42,727 bases of DNA, from the IMG/VR virus record IMGVR_UViG_3300035670_000460, positions 1 to 42,727 of that record; one strand, written 5' to 3'. This stretch comes from a virus. Under the pieces are notes generated by a model. The model was not told the origin of the DNA, did no database searches, and saw only the letters and a list, made by a program, of their open reading frames with translations. A program made the translations under genes and the position numbers. This document shows, in pieces, positions 24,034 to 32,224 of the stretch (its first letter is position 1; every line of letters starts with the position of its first letter).

Positions 24034-25495
24034 AGAAGTAAAAATAGAAAAAATAGATGGTACATTCATCAAAGTTCATTGCGAAAATTCAGTAGCAAAA
24101 GAGATATCCGATTACTTCACATTCAAAGTTCCAAACTCACAATATTCCCCAGCATTCAAGCGTAGGGTATGGGACGGTCAGATTCGCCTATTCAATTACT
24201 TTACTCGTAAGATCTATACTGGTCTGAGAAATAAGATCGTTCAGTTTTGCCTTGATCGAAACTACGAATGCAAGTTTGAAAATTTTAAGGAAGAATTTTT
24301 TGAAGATTATAAGTCTTTTATTGATGCTCTACCTCTATACTCAGATTCTGGCCAAATCAAGCTCAGAGACTATCAGCAGAGGGCTGTGGAAATGGCTCTT
24401 GATCACAAGCGTAGTCTACTGATATCTCCAACTGGTAGCGGCAAGTCTCTTATCATCTATACGATACTAAGATATCTTCTAAGCAAGAATAAGAAGATTC
24501 TTGTCCTTGTTCCTACCACAAGTCTAGTTCACCAGATGCGTTCAGACTTCATTGAATACTCTGGCAAAGACTGGAATGCGGACAAAAACATTCATATCAT
24601 CTACGCTGGTAAAGATAAGGAAACAACAAAGCCCATAGCAATATCGACATGGCAGAGTGTTTATGATCTTCCAGAGAAATTCTTTGCTGAATACGATGCT
24701 GTTATTGGTGATGAATGCCATCTATTCAAGGCCAAATCACTTGTTCGTCTGATGAACAAGCTCAGAAACTGTCACATTCGCATTGGGACTACAGGGACAC
24801 TTGATAATATCCAGGTTCATAAACTAGTTCTTGAAGGACTATTTGGGCCACCAATTCGTGTCACCAGTACGAAGAATCTTATTGATAATAAGGTTCTTTC
24901 AAATCTTGATATAAATTGCATTCAGCTGAAATATGCAAAAGAAGAATGCGATAGCATGAAGCGCAAAACATATCAAGAAGAAATAGATTACATCATATCA
25001 CATGAGAGAAGAAATAAAGTAGCAGAAAAACTTTGCGCTTCTCTCAAAGGAAATACATTAGTTCTATTCTCACAAGTTCAAAAGCACGGTCTTCCATTCT
25101 TTGAATCAATACAAAAGACTTGCACAGATAAGAAGTGTTACTTTATTTCTGGAATGACTGATGCTGAAGATAGAGAAGAGATTCGTAAGATTGTGGATAA
25201 GTCAGAAAACTCTATTCTTGTTGCATCATATGGAACTTGCAGCACAGGCATAAATATCAAGAACATTCACAACATTGTATTTCTTCATCCATCAAAATCC
25301 GTTGTGCGTGTTCTTCAGTCTATTGGTCGTGGTTTGAGAATGTCGGAAACAAAAGATCGTGTAATGGTTTTTGATTTAGTTGATGATTTGAGACATAAGA
25401 AATATCGAAATCATGCATTCAATCATTTTCTTGAACGAATAAAAATTTATGATAGCGAACAATTTTCTCATAAATTGGTTACAATAGATCTCTGA
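24023..25495 (+). CDS. uvsW: UvsW superfamily-2 DNA helicase
   Basis: This is a 490-residue protein from the ATG at 24023. A TTG at 24002 would add 7 residues and is less likely. The helicase motifs are Q-like 'L-R-D-Y-Q-Q' near 114-119, Walker A 'P-T-G-S-G-K-S' near 136-142, DECH box near 230-233, 'G-T-T-G-T-L' and motif VI 'Q-S-I-G-R-G-L-R-M'. The N-terminal ~75 residues contain 'F-K-R-R-V-W-D-G-Q-I-R-L', the UvsW substrate-binding region. T4 UvsW unwinds R-loops and branched recombination intermediates and drives the switch to recombination-dependent replication. It is translationally coupled to uvsY. Confidence 0.93.
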   Translation: MANEEVKIEKIDGTFIKVHCENSVAKEISDYFTFKVPNSQYSPAFKRRVWDGQIRLFNYFTRKIYTGLRNKIVQFCLDRNYECKFENFKEEFFEDYKSFIDALPLYSDSGQIKLRDYQQRAVEMALDHKRSLLISPTGSGKSLIIYTILRYLLSKNKKILVLVPTTSLVHQMRSDFIEYSGKDWNADKNIHIIYAGKDKETTKPIAISTWQSVYDLPEKFFAEYDAVIGDECHLFKAKSLVRLMNKLRNCHIRIGTTGTLDNIQVHKLVLEGLFGPPIRVTSTKNLIDNKVLSNLDINCIQLKYAKEECDSMKRKTYQEEIDYIISHERRNKVAEKLCASLKGNTLVLFSQVQKHGLPFFESIQKTCTDKKCYFISGMTDAEDREEIRKIVDKSENSILVASYGTCSTGINIKNIHNIVFLHPSKSVVRVLQSIGRGLRMSETKDRVMVFDLVDDLRHKKYRNHAFNHFLERIKIYDSEQFSHKLVTIDL

Positions 25496-25498
25496 AAG

Positions 25499-25506
25499 GA
25501 TAAATA
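25499..25506 (+). promoter_or_regulatory. Late promoter-like GATAAATA
   Basis: GATAAATA ends 5 bases before the ATG at 25512. An upstream GAAAGGA (25494-25500) overlaps it and could instead serve as a distant Shine-Dalgarno sequence (about 11 bases from ATG). Promoter and ribosome-binding readings cannot be separated by eye. Confidence 0.4.
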
Positions 25507-25511
25507 GTCAT

Positions 25512-26234
25512 ATGGAAACTACTTGCAGATTGTTTAAGCTGAGAAGTGGTGAAGAAGTTCTCGGATTATTATCCGGGGAAAACGATTCTACCATTAGTAT
25601 TCTAAAGCCAATGGTAATTAAGACGCATATATCTCCAGACTCATTTGGAGTAACTAGAGAAATAACACTTCTAAGAAATTGGCTTGAGTTTACAGATCAA
25701 ACACATATTGATCTTCCTAGAGATCACATTGCTTCTGTGTTAATGCCATCTGAGAGTACAGTTATTTTGTATCAAAAGTCTTTAAAGACTGAGGAAAATT
25801 ACAAAGAGTCTCTTAAGAAAGCAGAAGAAAAAACAAAAGAAGTTATGGATAATCCACAAGGATTCCAAGATATGTTAAATTCTTTATTCGATGATATCAT
25901 TGAAGGTGATATTCAAACAAGTGAACCAAAAAACCCATTGGCAAAGCCATCATCAATGCCATTTCCTTTCATGAATACAAATACAAATGTTGGAATGTTC
26001 TTTTCAATTCCACCTGATGTATTTCAGGATATGATAGAAAATGGACTTTTAGATTTCGATGGATTTGGTTCTCTACGCGATGAGGATGAGGAAGAAGACT
26101 TTTTAATTCCAGAAATGGAATTTCTCACAGACAAAGAAAAAGAAAAGATGAAAAGAAAGGGAATTAACTTAGAAGACTTCCCTGACGATCCTCGTAAGTA
26201 TATCGATGATATATCTGAGGATACTAAAGAGTAA
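25512..26234 (+). CDS. Hypothetical protein, Sm-like N-terminus and acidic tail
   Basis: This is a 240-residue protein. The first ~90 residues ('F-K-L-R-S-G-E-E-V-L-G-L-L', 'I-S-I-L-K-P-M-V-I-K', 'I-A-S-V-L-M-P-S', 'V-I-L-Y') resemble the small beta-barrel (Sm-like) proteins found in T4-like phage replication regions. A charged helix follows at about 95-120. After it come a Pro/Met-rich linker and an acidic C-terminus with many Asp/Glu. The lysine-rich segment 'K-E-K-E-K-M-K-R-K-G' lies near 215. It could bind RNA or DNA-associated proteins. It lies between uvsW and gp55. Function is not known, and the Sm-like call rests on pattern only. Confidence 0.5.
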   Translation: METTCRLFKLRSGEEVLGLLSGENDSTISILKPMVIKTHISPDSFGVTREITLLRNWLEFTDQTHIDLPRDHIASVLMPSESTVILYQKSLKTEENYKESLKKAEEKTKEVMDNPQGFQDMLNSLFDDIIEGDIQTSEPKNPLAKPSSMPFPFMNTNTNVGMFFSIPPDVFQDMIENGLLDFDGFGSLRDEDEEEDFLIPEMEFLTDKEKEKMKRKGINLEDFPDDPRKYIDDISEDTKE

Positions 26235-26255
26235 CTAATCAGTTACAAATTTTCT
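26231..26255 (+). terminator. Possible weak terminator before gp55
   Basis: GTAACT (26231-26236) and AGTTAC (26241-26246) form a perfect 6-bp stem with loop AATC over the stop codon of the preceding gene. They are followed by AAATTTTCTT. The stem is short and AT-rich. It lies just ahead of a promoter-like region, which fits the end of one transcription unit. Confidence 0.4.
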
Positions 26256-26305
26256 TATTGATCGCCTACACAGCGAAGTGTATCCATAAACCCAAATTTT
26301 GTCAA

Positions 26306-26333
26306 TTGATTTTTTCTGGAATTATGATATTAT
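26306..26333 (+). promoter_or_regulatory. Sigma-70-like promoter for gp55, start site near ATG
   Basis: TTGATT (26306-26311), a 16-base spacer and TATTAT (26328-26333). The -10 box ends 6 bases before the gp55 ATG at 26340. An alternative pairing is TTGTCA (26299) with TATGAT (26323-26328), 18 bases apart, giving about a 5-base leader. No Shine-Dalgarno sequence. The preceding gap (26235-26339, about 105 bases) otherwise holds only the weak hairpin. Confidence 0.6.
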
Positions 26334-26339
26334 TTGGTA

Positions 26340-26930
26340 ATGAAAAAAAATAAAAAAATAGAAGAATCGGATGATATAATAGAGCCAGAATTAGTTCCTA
26401 TAGTAGAGGAAGAAGAAAAATCCCACTATGTGGATAATAAAGAATTTTTGGCTGAGATGATAAAATGGAAAAAACGGTATAATGCAGCTGAAGATTCTGG
26501 ACGAAAAAAACCACCAGTTTCAAATTACATAGCAGAATCTTTTCTAAAGATAGCAGAGCATCTTTCCTATAGACCAAATTTTATGAATTACCCCTATAGA
26601 GAAGAAATGGTAGGGGATGGTATAGAAAATTGTTTAATGTATGCTCATAATTTTGATCCAGAAAAATCAAAAAATCCCTTTTCTTATTTTACGCAAATCA
26701 TATACTTTGCCTTTCTAAGACGCATAGAAAAGGAAAAGAAGCAGTCTTATATCAAGTATAAGATCATGGAAGATAATGCTGATGAAAAATTTCATCGGTG
26801 GTTCAAAGAAAATTATTTCGCAAAAGATAGTTCAGCCAGCTTCAGAGAAATTTTTAGTCTTTCAGAAAACGATGTGACTAAATTTGAAGATGTGAAGATC
26901 AAAAAGAAAAAAAAGAAAAAGCGTAAATGA
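26340..26930 (+). CDS. 55: Late transcription sigma factor gp55
   Basis: This is a 196-residue protein from ATG 26340. A TTG six bases earlier is unlikely. The core matches gp55: 'P-P-V-S-N-Y-I-A-E-S-F-L-K-I-A-E-H-L-S-Y', 'F-M-N-Y-P-Y-R-E-E-M-V-G-D-G-I-E-N-C' and 'F-D-P-E-K-S-K-N-P-F-S-Y-F-T-Q', the region-2-like part that recognises the TATAAATA element. T4 gp55 has 185 residues. The N-terminus is acidic. The C-terminus is a run of Lys encoded by an A-tract and could be the tail that contacts gp45. With gp45 it directs host RNA polymerase to the late sites found in this window. It overlaps gp47 by ATGA. Confidence 0.93.
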   Translation: MKKNKKIEESDDIIEPELVPIVEEEEKSHYVDNKEFLAEMIKWKKRYNAAEDSGRKKPPVSNYIAESFLKIAEHLSYRPNFMNYPYREEMVGDGIENCLMYAHNFDPEKSKNPFSYFTQIIYFAFLRRIEKEKKQSYIKYKIMEDNADEKFHRWFKENYFAKDSSASFREIFSLSENDVTKFEDVKIKKKKKKKRK

Positions 26931-27979
26931 AAATTGCAATAATTAACGATACTCATTTCGGCGCAAAGAACGATTCTCCTGTTCTATTAGAACACTTTAT
27001 TCAGTTTTTCGAAAAGCAGTTTTTTCCATATTGCGTAAAACACAATATTGAAAATATAATTCATCTTGGTGATTTCTTTGATCGTCGTAAGTATGTTAAT
27101 TTTAATACGCTGAATCAAGTTCGTACTAGGGTCATTGAGCCTATGGAAAAGATGGGCATGTCAATGAAGATTATCATTGGCAATCATGACACCTATTTCA
27201 GGAATACGAATAAGACGAATTCTCCACAGGAACTTCTAGAAAAGTATTTTCATATTGAAGTTGTGAATGAACCAAAGGAACTTGCTTATCCAGATGTTTC
27301 TATTGGTGCTGTTCCTTGGATGTGCGAAGATAATATGGATGCATGTGTTGACTTCATAAAGAACACGAAGGCTCATATCCTATTAGGTCACTTTGAGATT
27401 GTTGGATTTGAGGTTCTTCGTGGAGTATATCACGACAGCGGACTTCAGAGAGAAATGTTTAATAAGTTTGAAACTGTTATGTCGGGACATTTCCACCTGA
27501 AATCAAGACATAAGAATATCGAATATCTTGGTACTCAGTATCAAATGGGATTCACGGATGTCAACGAGCGAAAAGGATTTCATGTCTTTGATACAAAGAC
27601 TAGAGATCTAGAATTTATACAGAACACAGAAGAGCTGTTTCACAGAATTGTTTATGATGATTCTCTTCCAGAAGATCTTGAGAAACTTGACTTTCCGAGT
27701 TTCAAGGATAAGTATGTAAGACTGATTGTTCAGAGAAGAAACAAGCCAGTCTTTTACGAAAAGTTCATGACAAAGCTAAACGAAGCCAAGCCATATGATG
27801 TAACTGTGGTGGATGAAGAAATTGAAATGAATTATTCGTCTATTGATATTGATATGAATATGGATACAATAACGATGATCTGCAAAGAGATAGACGATCT
27901 ATCTGAGATCACGAACAAGGACGATATCAAGAACATAATTAAAGATCTTTATCAAGAATCCCTTACCATAGATGATTAA
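26927..27979 (+). CDS. 47: Recombination endonuclease subunit gp47 (Mre11/SbcD-like)
   Basis: This is a 350-residue metallophosphoesterase. The nuclease motifs are Asp8 and His10 in 'I-N-D-T-H-F-G', 'H-L-G-D-F-F-D-R-R' at 46-54, 'G-N-H-D' at 85-88, 'L-L-G-H-F-E' and 'S-G-H-F-H-L-K-S-R-H' near 185-194. T4 gp47 has 339 residues. With gp46 it resects DNA ends for recombination-dependent replication and host DNA degradation. It overlaps gp55 by ATGA and gp46 by 8 bases. Confidence 0.95.
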   Translation: MKIAIINDTHFGAKNDSPVLLEHFIQFFEKQFFPYCVKHNIENIIHLGDFFDRRKYVNFNTLNQVRTRVIEPMEKMGMSMKIIIGNHDTYFRNTNKTNSPQELLEKYFHIEVVNEPKELAYPDVSIGAVPWMCEDNMDACVDFIKNTKAHILLGHFEIVGFEVLRGVYHDSGLQREMFNKFETVMSGHFHLKSRHKNIEYLGTQYQMGFTDVNERKGFHVFDTKTRDLEFIQNTEELFHRIVYDDSLPEDLEKLDFPSFKDKYVRLIVQRRNKPVFYEKFMTKLNEAKPYDVTVVDEEIEMNYSSIDIDMNMDTITMICKEIDDLSEITNKDDIKNIIKDLYQESLTIDD

Positions 27980-29687
27980 CTTCAAAAAGATTAAATTCAA
28001 GAACTTCGGCTCATTCGGAAACACCTTTTCCGAGATTGATTTTCAGAAGAGTCAGACTACACTTGTCAGCGGATCAAACGGAAACGGTAAGTCGTTTGCG
28101 TTTCTTGATGCAATTACATTTGCGCTCTTTGGCAATCCTTTTAGAAACATCAACATACCGCAACTTGTAAATAGCGTAAACAAAGGCAAGTGCCTAGTCG
28201 AACTAGAGTTTGAGATTAACAAGACTGAATATATGATTCGTCGTGGCCTCGCCCCAAAGATCTTTGAGATCTATAAGAACGGGGAGATGATAGAGCAAGC
28301 AGCCAAGACCAAAGATTACCAAGACATGCTTGAGAATCAGATACTCAAGATGAACAGAAAGACTTTCATGCAAGTCATCATTCTTGGTAAATCTTCGTTC
28401 GTTCCCTTCATGGAATTACCCCCGGCTGATCGCCGCCAGGTCATTGAAACAATCCTAGATATTGATGTCTTCTCGTCAATGAACTTGATCCTAAAGGGCA
28501 AGCTTTCACAGATAAGGGAAAGTATTAAGATTAATAAGCTTGATCAACGAGTTATAGACGAAAAGATAAAACTGTATGAAACTAATCTCAAAAATTTACA
28601 GTCCAATATGGAGAAGAGCCTTGAAGTGTTGGATAATAAAATCAAAGAGGCGACTGAAGAGATTGATGGATCTAAAAGAAAGATTAAGCTTTTAAATAAA
28701 GAGATCCTTCAGGAAGGCAAAAAGCTAGAACAATTTAAGATTACAGATGAAGATCTGGCTCTCTTAAGAGAAAAGAAAGCCGATCTTACTGTTAATATCA
28801 ATACTATAAATGAAGAACTGGAATTCTTTAATAACAATGAGACTTGCCCAACTTGTAAGCAAGCCATTGAAGAATCCCATAAATGTTCTATTGTTTCGGC
28901 TAAGAAGAATAAGCTAGCCAAACTAGGAACCAATACCGAAGAGATTATTAATTCGATAGCTTGGCATAACGATATTCTAACCAAGAGCAAAGAGGTTCAA
29001 GAGAGAATCAAAGAGCTTGTTAGAGAGGTTAAATCTCTGGAACGGGAAGTAGCTAGCCTAGAAAAAGTAAAGGCAGGCTACGAAGCAGATAAGCATTCAG
29101 TTAATGAAGATCAAATCTACACAACCAAAGCAGAATTAGAATCTGTAAGAATTGAGAAGAAAATAAAAGAAACTGCTTTGATCTCTCTCGAAAAACAACA
29201 AAATGATCACGAACTTGTAGTGGATCTCTTGAAGGATAGTGGAATCAAAGGAAAAATTATAAATCACTATCTTCCGATTATAAATAAGTTAGTGAATAAG
29301 AACCTCAGTAATATGGGATTCTTTGTGAAGTTCAATCTTGACGGCGAATTTAACGAAAAGATTGAAAGTAGGCATCGTGACGAATTTTCGTATTTGAGTT
29401 TCAGTGAAGGAGAAAAGATGAGAATCGACATTTCTCTACTCCTAGCATGGCGAGAAGTTGCAAGAATGAAGAACAGTCTTCACTGCAACCTACTCATCCT
29501 TGACGAAGTATTTGATTCTTCGCTGGATTCTATCGGAACCGATGAACTTATGAAGTTGCTCAACGGCCTGAAGAAGGGTTGTAATGTCTTTGTAATCAGC
29601 CACAAGACAGATCAACTACACGACAAGTTCAAAAATACGGTTACTCTAGAAAAGAAAAACAACTTTAGCAAACTGGTACAAAACTAA
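27972..29687 (+). CDS. 46: Recombination endonuclease subunit gp46 (Rad50/SbcC-like)
   Basis: This is a 571-residue SMC-like ATPase, close to T4 gp46 (560). It has Walker A 'G-S-N-G-N-G-K-S' at 34-41, long coiled coil with the zinc-hook 'C-P-T-C' at 292-295, the ABC signature 'L-S-F-S-E-G-E-K-M-R' and Walker B 'L-L-I-L-D-E-V-F-D' followed by 'S-L-D'. The final switch His is in 'V-I-S-H-K'. It partners gp47. The stop overlaps the next start (TAATG). Confidence 0.95.
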   Translation: MINFKKIKFKNFGSFGNTFSEIDFQKSQTTLVSGSNGNGKSFAFLDAITFALFGNPFRNINIPQLVNSVNKGKCLVELEFEINKTEYMIRRGLAPKIFEIYKNGEMIEQAAKTKDYQDMLENQILKMNRKTFMQVIILGKSSFVPFMELPPADRRQVIETILDIDVFSSMNLILKGKLSQIRESIKINKLDQRVIDEKIKLYETNLKNLQSNMEKSLEVLDNKIKEATEEIDGSKRKIKLLNKEILQEGKKLEQFKITDEDLALLREKKADLTVNINTINEELEFFNNNETCPTCKQAIEESHKCSIVSAKKNKLAKLGTNTEEIINSIAWHNDILTKSKEVQERIKELVREVKSLEREVASLEKVKAGYEADKHSVNEDQIYTTKAELESVRIEKKIKETALISLEKQQNDHELVVDLLKDSGIKGKIINHYLPIINKLVNKNLSNMGFFVKFNLDGEFNEKIESRHRDEFSYLSFSEGEKMRIDISLLLAWREVARMKNSLHCNLLILDEVFDSSLDSIGTDELMKLLNGLKKGCNVFVISHKTDQLHDKFKNTVTLEKKNNFSKLVQN

Positions 29688-29992
29688 TGAGTTTGAATTT
29701 TATAGGAAAATTTAAAATTTCAAACCCAGACGGTACACTCAAGGTATACGACGAGGGAGATGTTGTCGAGAAAGAAGGCAAATATTTTGTTGCTTCTTTT
29801 GAGACAAGCGGATTTTCTCCTGAGCATGGCGAAAAAAGGGGTTGGAAGCTCTTGAACTCTGCTGGAGTCCATACAGGAGGATCTGCCCCTTACGAACCAG
29901 TTGTTGGTCAAAGATGGCTCAATACAACGAATGGTATGTTGTATGAGTATGTCTATGACGGCAACTCGTATTCTTGGGTAGGTATCTTATGA
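29687..29992 (+). CDS. Small carbohydrate-binding or fibre-tip-like module
   Basis: This is a 101-residue protein with two parts. Residues ~17-57 ('Y-D-E-G-D-V-V-E-K-E-G-K-Y-F-V-A', then 'R-G-W-K-L-L') resemble small chitin-binding or fibre-attached beta modules. Residues ~69-101 ('P-V-V-G-Q-R-W-L-N', then 'G-M-L-Y-E-Y-V-Y-D-G-N-S', ending 'W-V-G-I-L') resemble the last 35 residues of the collagen-like fibre at the end of this window. Such a module is a surprise between gp46 and gp45. It may be a virion decoration or receptor-binding part placed among replication genes. It overlaps the next small gene by ATGA. Confidence 0.5.
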   Translation: MSLNFIGKFKISNPDGTLKVYDEGDVVEKEGKYFVASFETSGFSPEHGEKRGWKLLNSAGVHTGGSAPYEPVVGQRWLNTTNGMLYEYVYDGNSYSWVGIL

Positions 29993-30150
29993 AAAAACAT
30001 CCACTTTGGAAAATCATTCGGGCCAGGAAACTCGCAAGATTCTTTAGAAAGAAAAAACTTCGTGATTTGCGTCACGCCACGAAGAAATTGATGCATGATT
30101 TGCGTGACGGGAGCCTTGACTTTTACGACTATTTGCAGGACAATACCTGA
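29989..30150 (+). CDS. Small basic protein, 53 residues
   Basis: This ORF starts at ATG 29989, overlapping the previous stop by ATGA, and ends at TGA 30150. It encodes 53 residues: a Lys/Arg-rich N-terminal half ('K-I-I-R-A-R-K-L-A-R-F-F-R-K-K-K'), two similar 'L-R-D-L-R-H' and 'L-R-D-G-S-L' segments, and an acidic Tyr-rich end. The predicted amphipathic basic helix could bind nucleic acid or a partner of the replisome. It fills the gap before gp45. I do not recognise a family, and the coding call rests on the coupled start and good open frame. Confidence 0.55.
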   Translation: MKKHPLWKIIRARKLARFFRKKKLRDLRHATKKLMHDLRDGSLDFYDYLQDNT

Positions 30151-30171
30151 TCGAAAGGTGAATTTTATATT

Positions 30172-30882
30172 ATGAAAACTACATCCAAACTAACTCTCAG
30201 CAAGCCCACTCTTCAGATCCTGAAGAACTTCTCAACGATCAACAGCAATCTGCTGATCCGTCCCGGAAACAAGCTTGCTACGATGTCTTCCTACAAGAAT
30301 ATCGTGGCTGAAGCCACGGTAGAGGAGACATTTGATCAGGAATTCGGTATCTGGGATCTATCCCAGTTCCTAGGTATTCTGTCGCTATTTGAAAACCCGG
30401 AACTGGAGTTCCACGATAAGTACCTTGAAATTTCGAACGATACCGGATCTTCGGTCAAGTACTTCTACTGTGAGCCAAAGCTGATCACCAGCAACCCACC
30501 AAAGGCCCTTACGATGCCCTCCGTGGTCCTAGAGTTCGGCCTGTCGGACAAGAAGCTGAACGAGCTACAGAAGGCTTCTGGAGTCCTTCAGGTGGCTGAT
30601 ATGTCGATCTATGCTGAGGACGGGGAGGTGTTTGCCAAGGTCTGTGATGTCAAGGACAGCACCACAAACACCTACTCAATCAGCCTCGGAAGCACCGAAG
30701 ACTGCCTTGATGCCGATTTTGATGATGATTTTGAATTCCGTCTAAAGATGGAAAACCTCAAGATGATCCCAGGCTCTTACGATGTCCAAATCGGAAGCAA
30801 GATCATCAGCAAGTTTACTTCAAAGAATCTAAATCTTACCTATTGGATCGCCCTAGAATCTAGCAGTAACAGCGGGAGCTAA
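30172..30882 (+). CDS. 45: Sliding clamp gp45
   Basis: This is a 236-residue protein, matching T4 gp45 (228). Typical parts include 'L-S-K-P-T-L-Q-I-L-K-N-F-S-T-I-N-S-N-L', 'F-G-I-W-D-L-S-Q-F-L-G-I-L-S-L-F', 'V-K-Y-F-Y-C-E-P' and the C-terminal 'L-N-L-T-Y-W-I-A-L-E'. It is a trimeric ring that tethers polymerase and, with gp55 and gp33, activates late promoters. A Shine-Dalgarno GAAAGG lies at 30153-30158. Codon use is GC-richer than the flanking AT-rich genes, like gp23. Confidence 0.93.
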   Translation: MKTTSKLTLSKPTLQILKNFSTINSNLLIRPGNKLATMSSYKNIVAEATVEETFDQEFGIWDLSQFLGILSLFENPELEFHDKYLEISNDTGSSVKYFYCEPKLITSNPPKALTMPSVVLEFGLSDKKLNELQKASGVLQVADMSIYAEDGEVFAKVCDVKDSTTNTYSISLGSTEDCLDADFDDDFEFRLKMENLKMIPGSYDVQIGSKIISKFTSKNLNLTYWIALESSSNSGS

Positions 30883-30884
30883 TC

Positions 30885-31835
30885 ATGACAACTGACCAGT
30901 ACCTGTGGGTCGAAAAGTATCGACCCCAGACGCTATCCGATTGTGTTCTTCCAAAGGAACTAAAAGCTACCTTTAGCGAAATGGTAAAGGGTGGTGAATT
31001 GCAGAACATGATGTTTGTCGGTAAGCCTGGGTGCGGTAAGACCACCGTTGCCAAGGCCCTCTGCAATGATCTTGGGTGCGATTACATTCTCATCAACTGC
31101 TCAGAGGATGGGAATATTGATACTCTGCGAACAAAGATTCGTGGCTTTGCCAGCACTGTATCATTGACGGATGCCAAGAAGGTAGTGATTCTGGACGAGT
31201 TCGATTACTCAAATGCCCAGAGTATTCAGCCTGCTCTGCGCGGGGCCATTGAGGAATTTGCAGCCAACTGCCGATTCATCATGACCTGTAACTGGAAGTA
31301 TCGAATCATTGAACCTCTTCACTCTCGCTGCACAGAGATCAACTTCAATATTCAATCAGGGGAAAACTCCACGCTCGGTCTTGAAATGTACAAGCGAGTT
31401 TGCAAAATTCTAACTGCTGAAAATATTGAATACAATGACAATGCAGTTAGACAACTAGTAATCAAGCATTTCCCGGACTTCAGGCGAATCATCAATGAAC
31501 TTCAGAGGTATTCTGTGTCTGGAAAGATCGACATCGGAATTCTCTCTGAGGTCAAGGATGTTGATGTTGCCAAGCTGATCGGTTTCATGGCACAAAAGAA
31601 CTTCAAGTCTGTTCGTGAATGGATTGTGAAGAATCTGGATAATAGTACGGATATCTTCCGTAAGATCTACGACAATCTACAGGAGATGCTAGTCCCAAGC
31701 AGCATTCCGCAAGCAATCACCATCATTGCTGAGTATCAATACAAGTCTGCTTTCGTAGCTGATCAGGAGATCAATCTCACAGCCATGATGGTGGAGATCA
31801 TGATGAACTGCGAGTTTAAGGGCATCAGCAAATGA
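30885..31835 (+). CDS. 44: Clamp-loader large subunit gp44
   Basis: This is a 316-residue AAA+ ATPase, like T4 gp44 (319). It has 'W-V-E-K-Y-R-P-Q-T-L' at the N-terminus, Walker A 'G-K-P-G-C-G-K-T-T' at 46-54, Walker B 'V-I-L-D-E-F-D' at 101-107 and the SRC arginine finger at 147-149. With gp62 it loads gp45 on primer-template DNA. It follows gp45 by two bases and overlaps gp62 by ATGA. Confidence 0.96.
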   Translation: MTTDQYLWVEKYRPQTLSDCVLPKELKATFSEMVKGGELQNMMFVGKPGCGKTTVAKALCNDLGCDYILINCSEDGNIDTLRTKIRGFASTVSLTDAKKVVILDEFDYSNAQSIQPALRGAIEEFAANCRFIMTCNWKYRIIEPLHSRCTEINFNIQSGENSTLGLEMYKRVCKILTAENIEYNDNAVRQLVIKHFPDFRRIINELQRYSVSGKIDIGILSEVKDVDVAKLIGFMAQKNFKSVREWIVKNLDNSTDIFRKIYDNLQEMLVPSSIPQAITIIAEYQYKSAFVADQEINLTAMMVEIMMNCEFKGISK

Positions 31836-32200
31836 ATCTAGGAAAGGTTCTAGAATCCATCAACTATACTAAGGAAGATATTCTCGACCAAGATGGTCGG
31901 GATTATGTTCCTTTTATAGTCAACAAGTCTCTCTCTTATTTTATGGATACCGTGGCCTATGCCAACGAAATGAACAAGTACCCATTCCTAGACAAGAGAA
32001 TGCAGTACGATTACTACAGATTGGCTGTCCGTAAGCGAAAGCGGTTCAGCGGATGGGCCAAGAAGGATAAGAGCGATGTAATTCAAGCTATTATCAAGTA
32101 TTACGATGTCTCCTACCGTAAAGCATGTGAATATGAGGTTCTTTTGACCCAGGAACAAAAGGATGCTATTTTAAAGCATGTAGAAACATTCAAAATTTAA
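31832..32200 (+). CDS. 62: Clamp-loader small subunit gp62
   Basis: This is a 122-residue protein, shorter than T4 gp62 (187). The segment 'Y-V-P-F-I-V-N-K-S-L-S-Y-F-M-D-T', then 'D-K-R-M-Q-Y-D-Y-Y' and 'R-K-R-F-S-G-W-A-K', matches the conserved core of phage clamp-loader small subunits. It lacks an ATPase domain and completes the gp44 tetramer. It is always next to gp44, as here (ATGA overlap). The short length agrees with minimal forms in T4-like phages outside the enterobacterial group. Confidence 0.9.
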   Translation: MNLGKVLESINYTKEDILDQDGRDYVPFIVNKSLSYFMDTVAYANEMNKYPFLDKRMQYDYYRLAVRKRKRFSGWAKKDKSDVIQAIIKYYDVSYRKACEYEVLLTQEQKDAILKHVETFKI

Positions 32201-32206
32201 TAAATA
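32199..32206 (+). promoter_or_regulatory. Late promoter-like AATAAATA upstream of regA
   Basis: AATAAATA (7 of 8) overlaps the gp62 stop and ends 18 bases before the regA ATG at 32225. A Shine-Dalgarno TGGAGA is at 32215-32220. It may give regA late expression in addition to readthrough from gp45-gp62. Confidence 0.45.
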
Positions 32207-32224
32207 TCCTTGTATGGAGATATT

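Noticed and set aside
26267-26282. Second small inverted repeat (TACAC/GTGTA) before gp55
   Set aside because: Five-base stem, no T-run and no link to a gene end.
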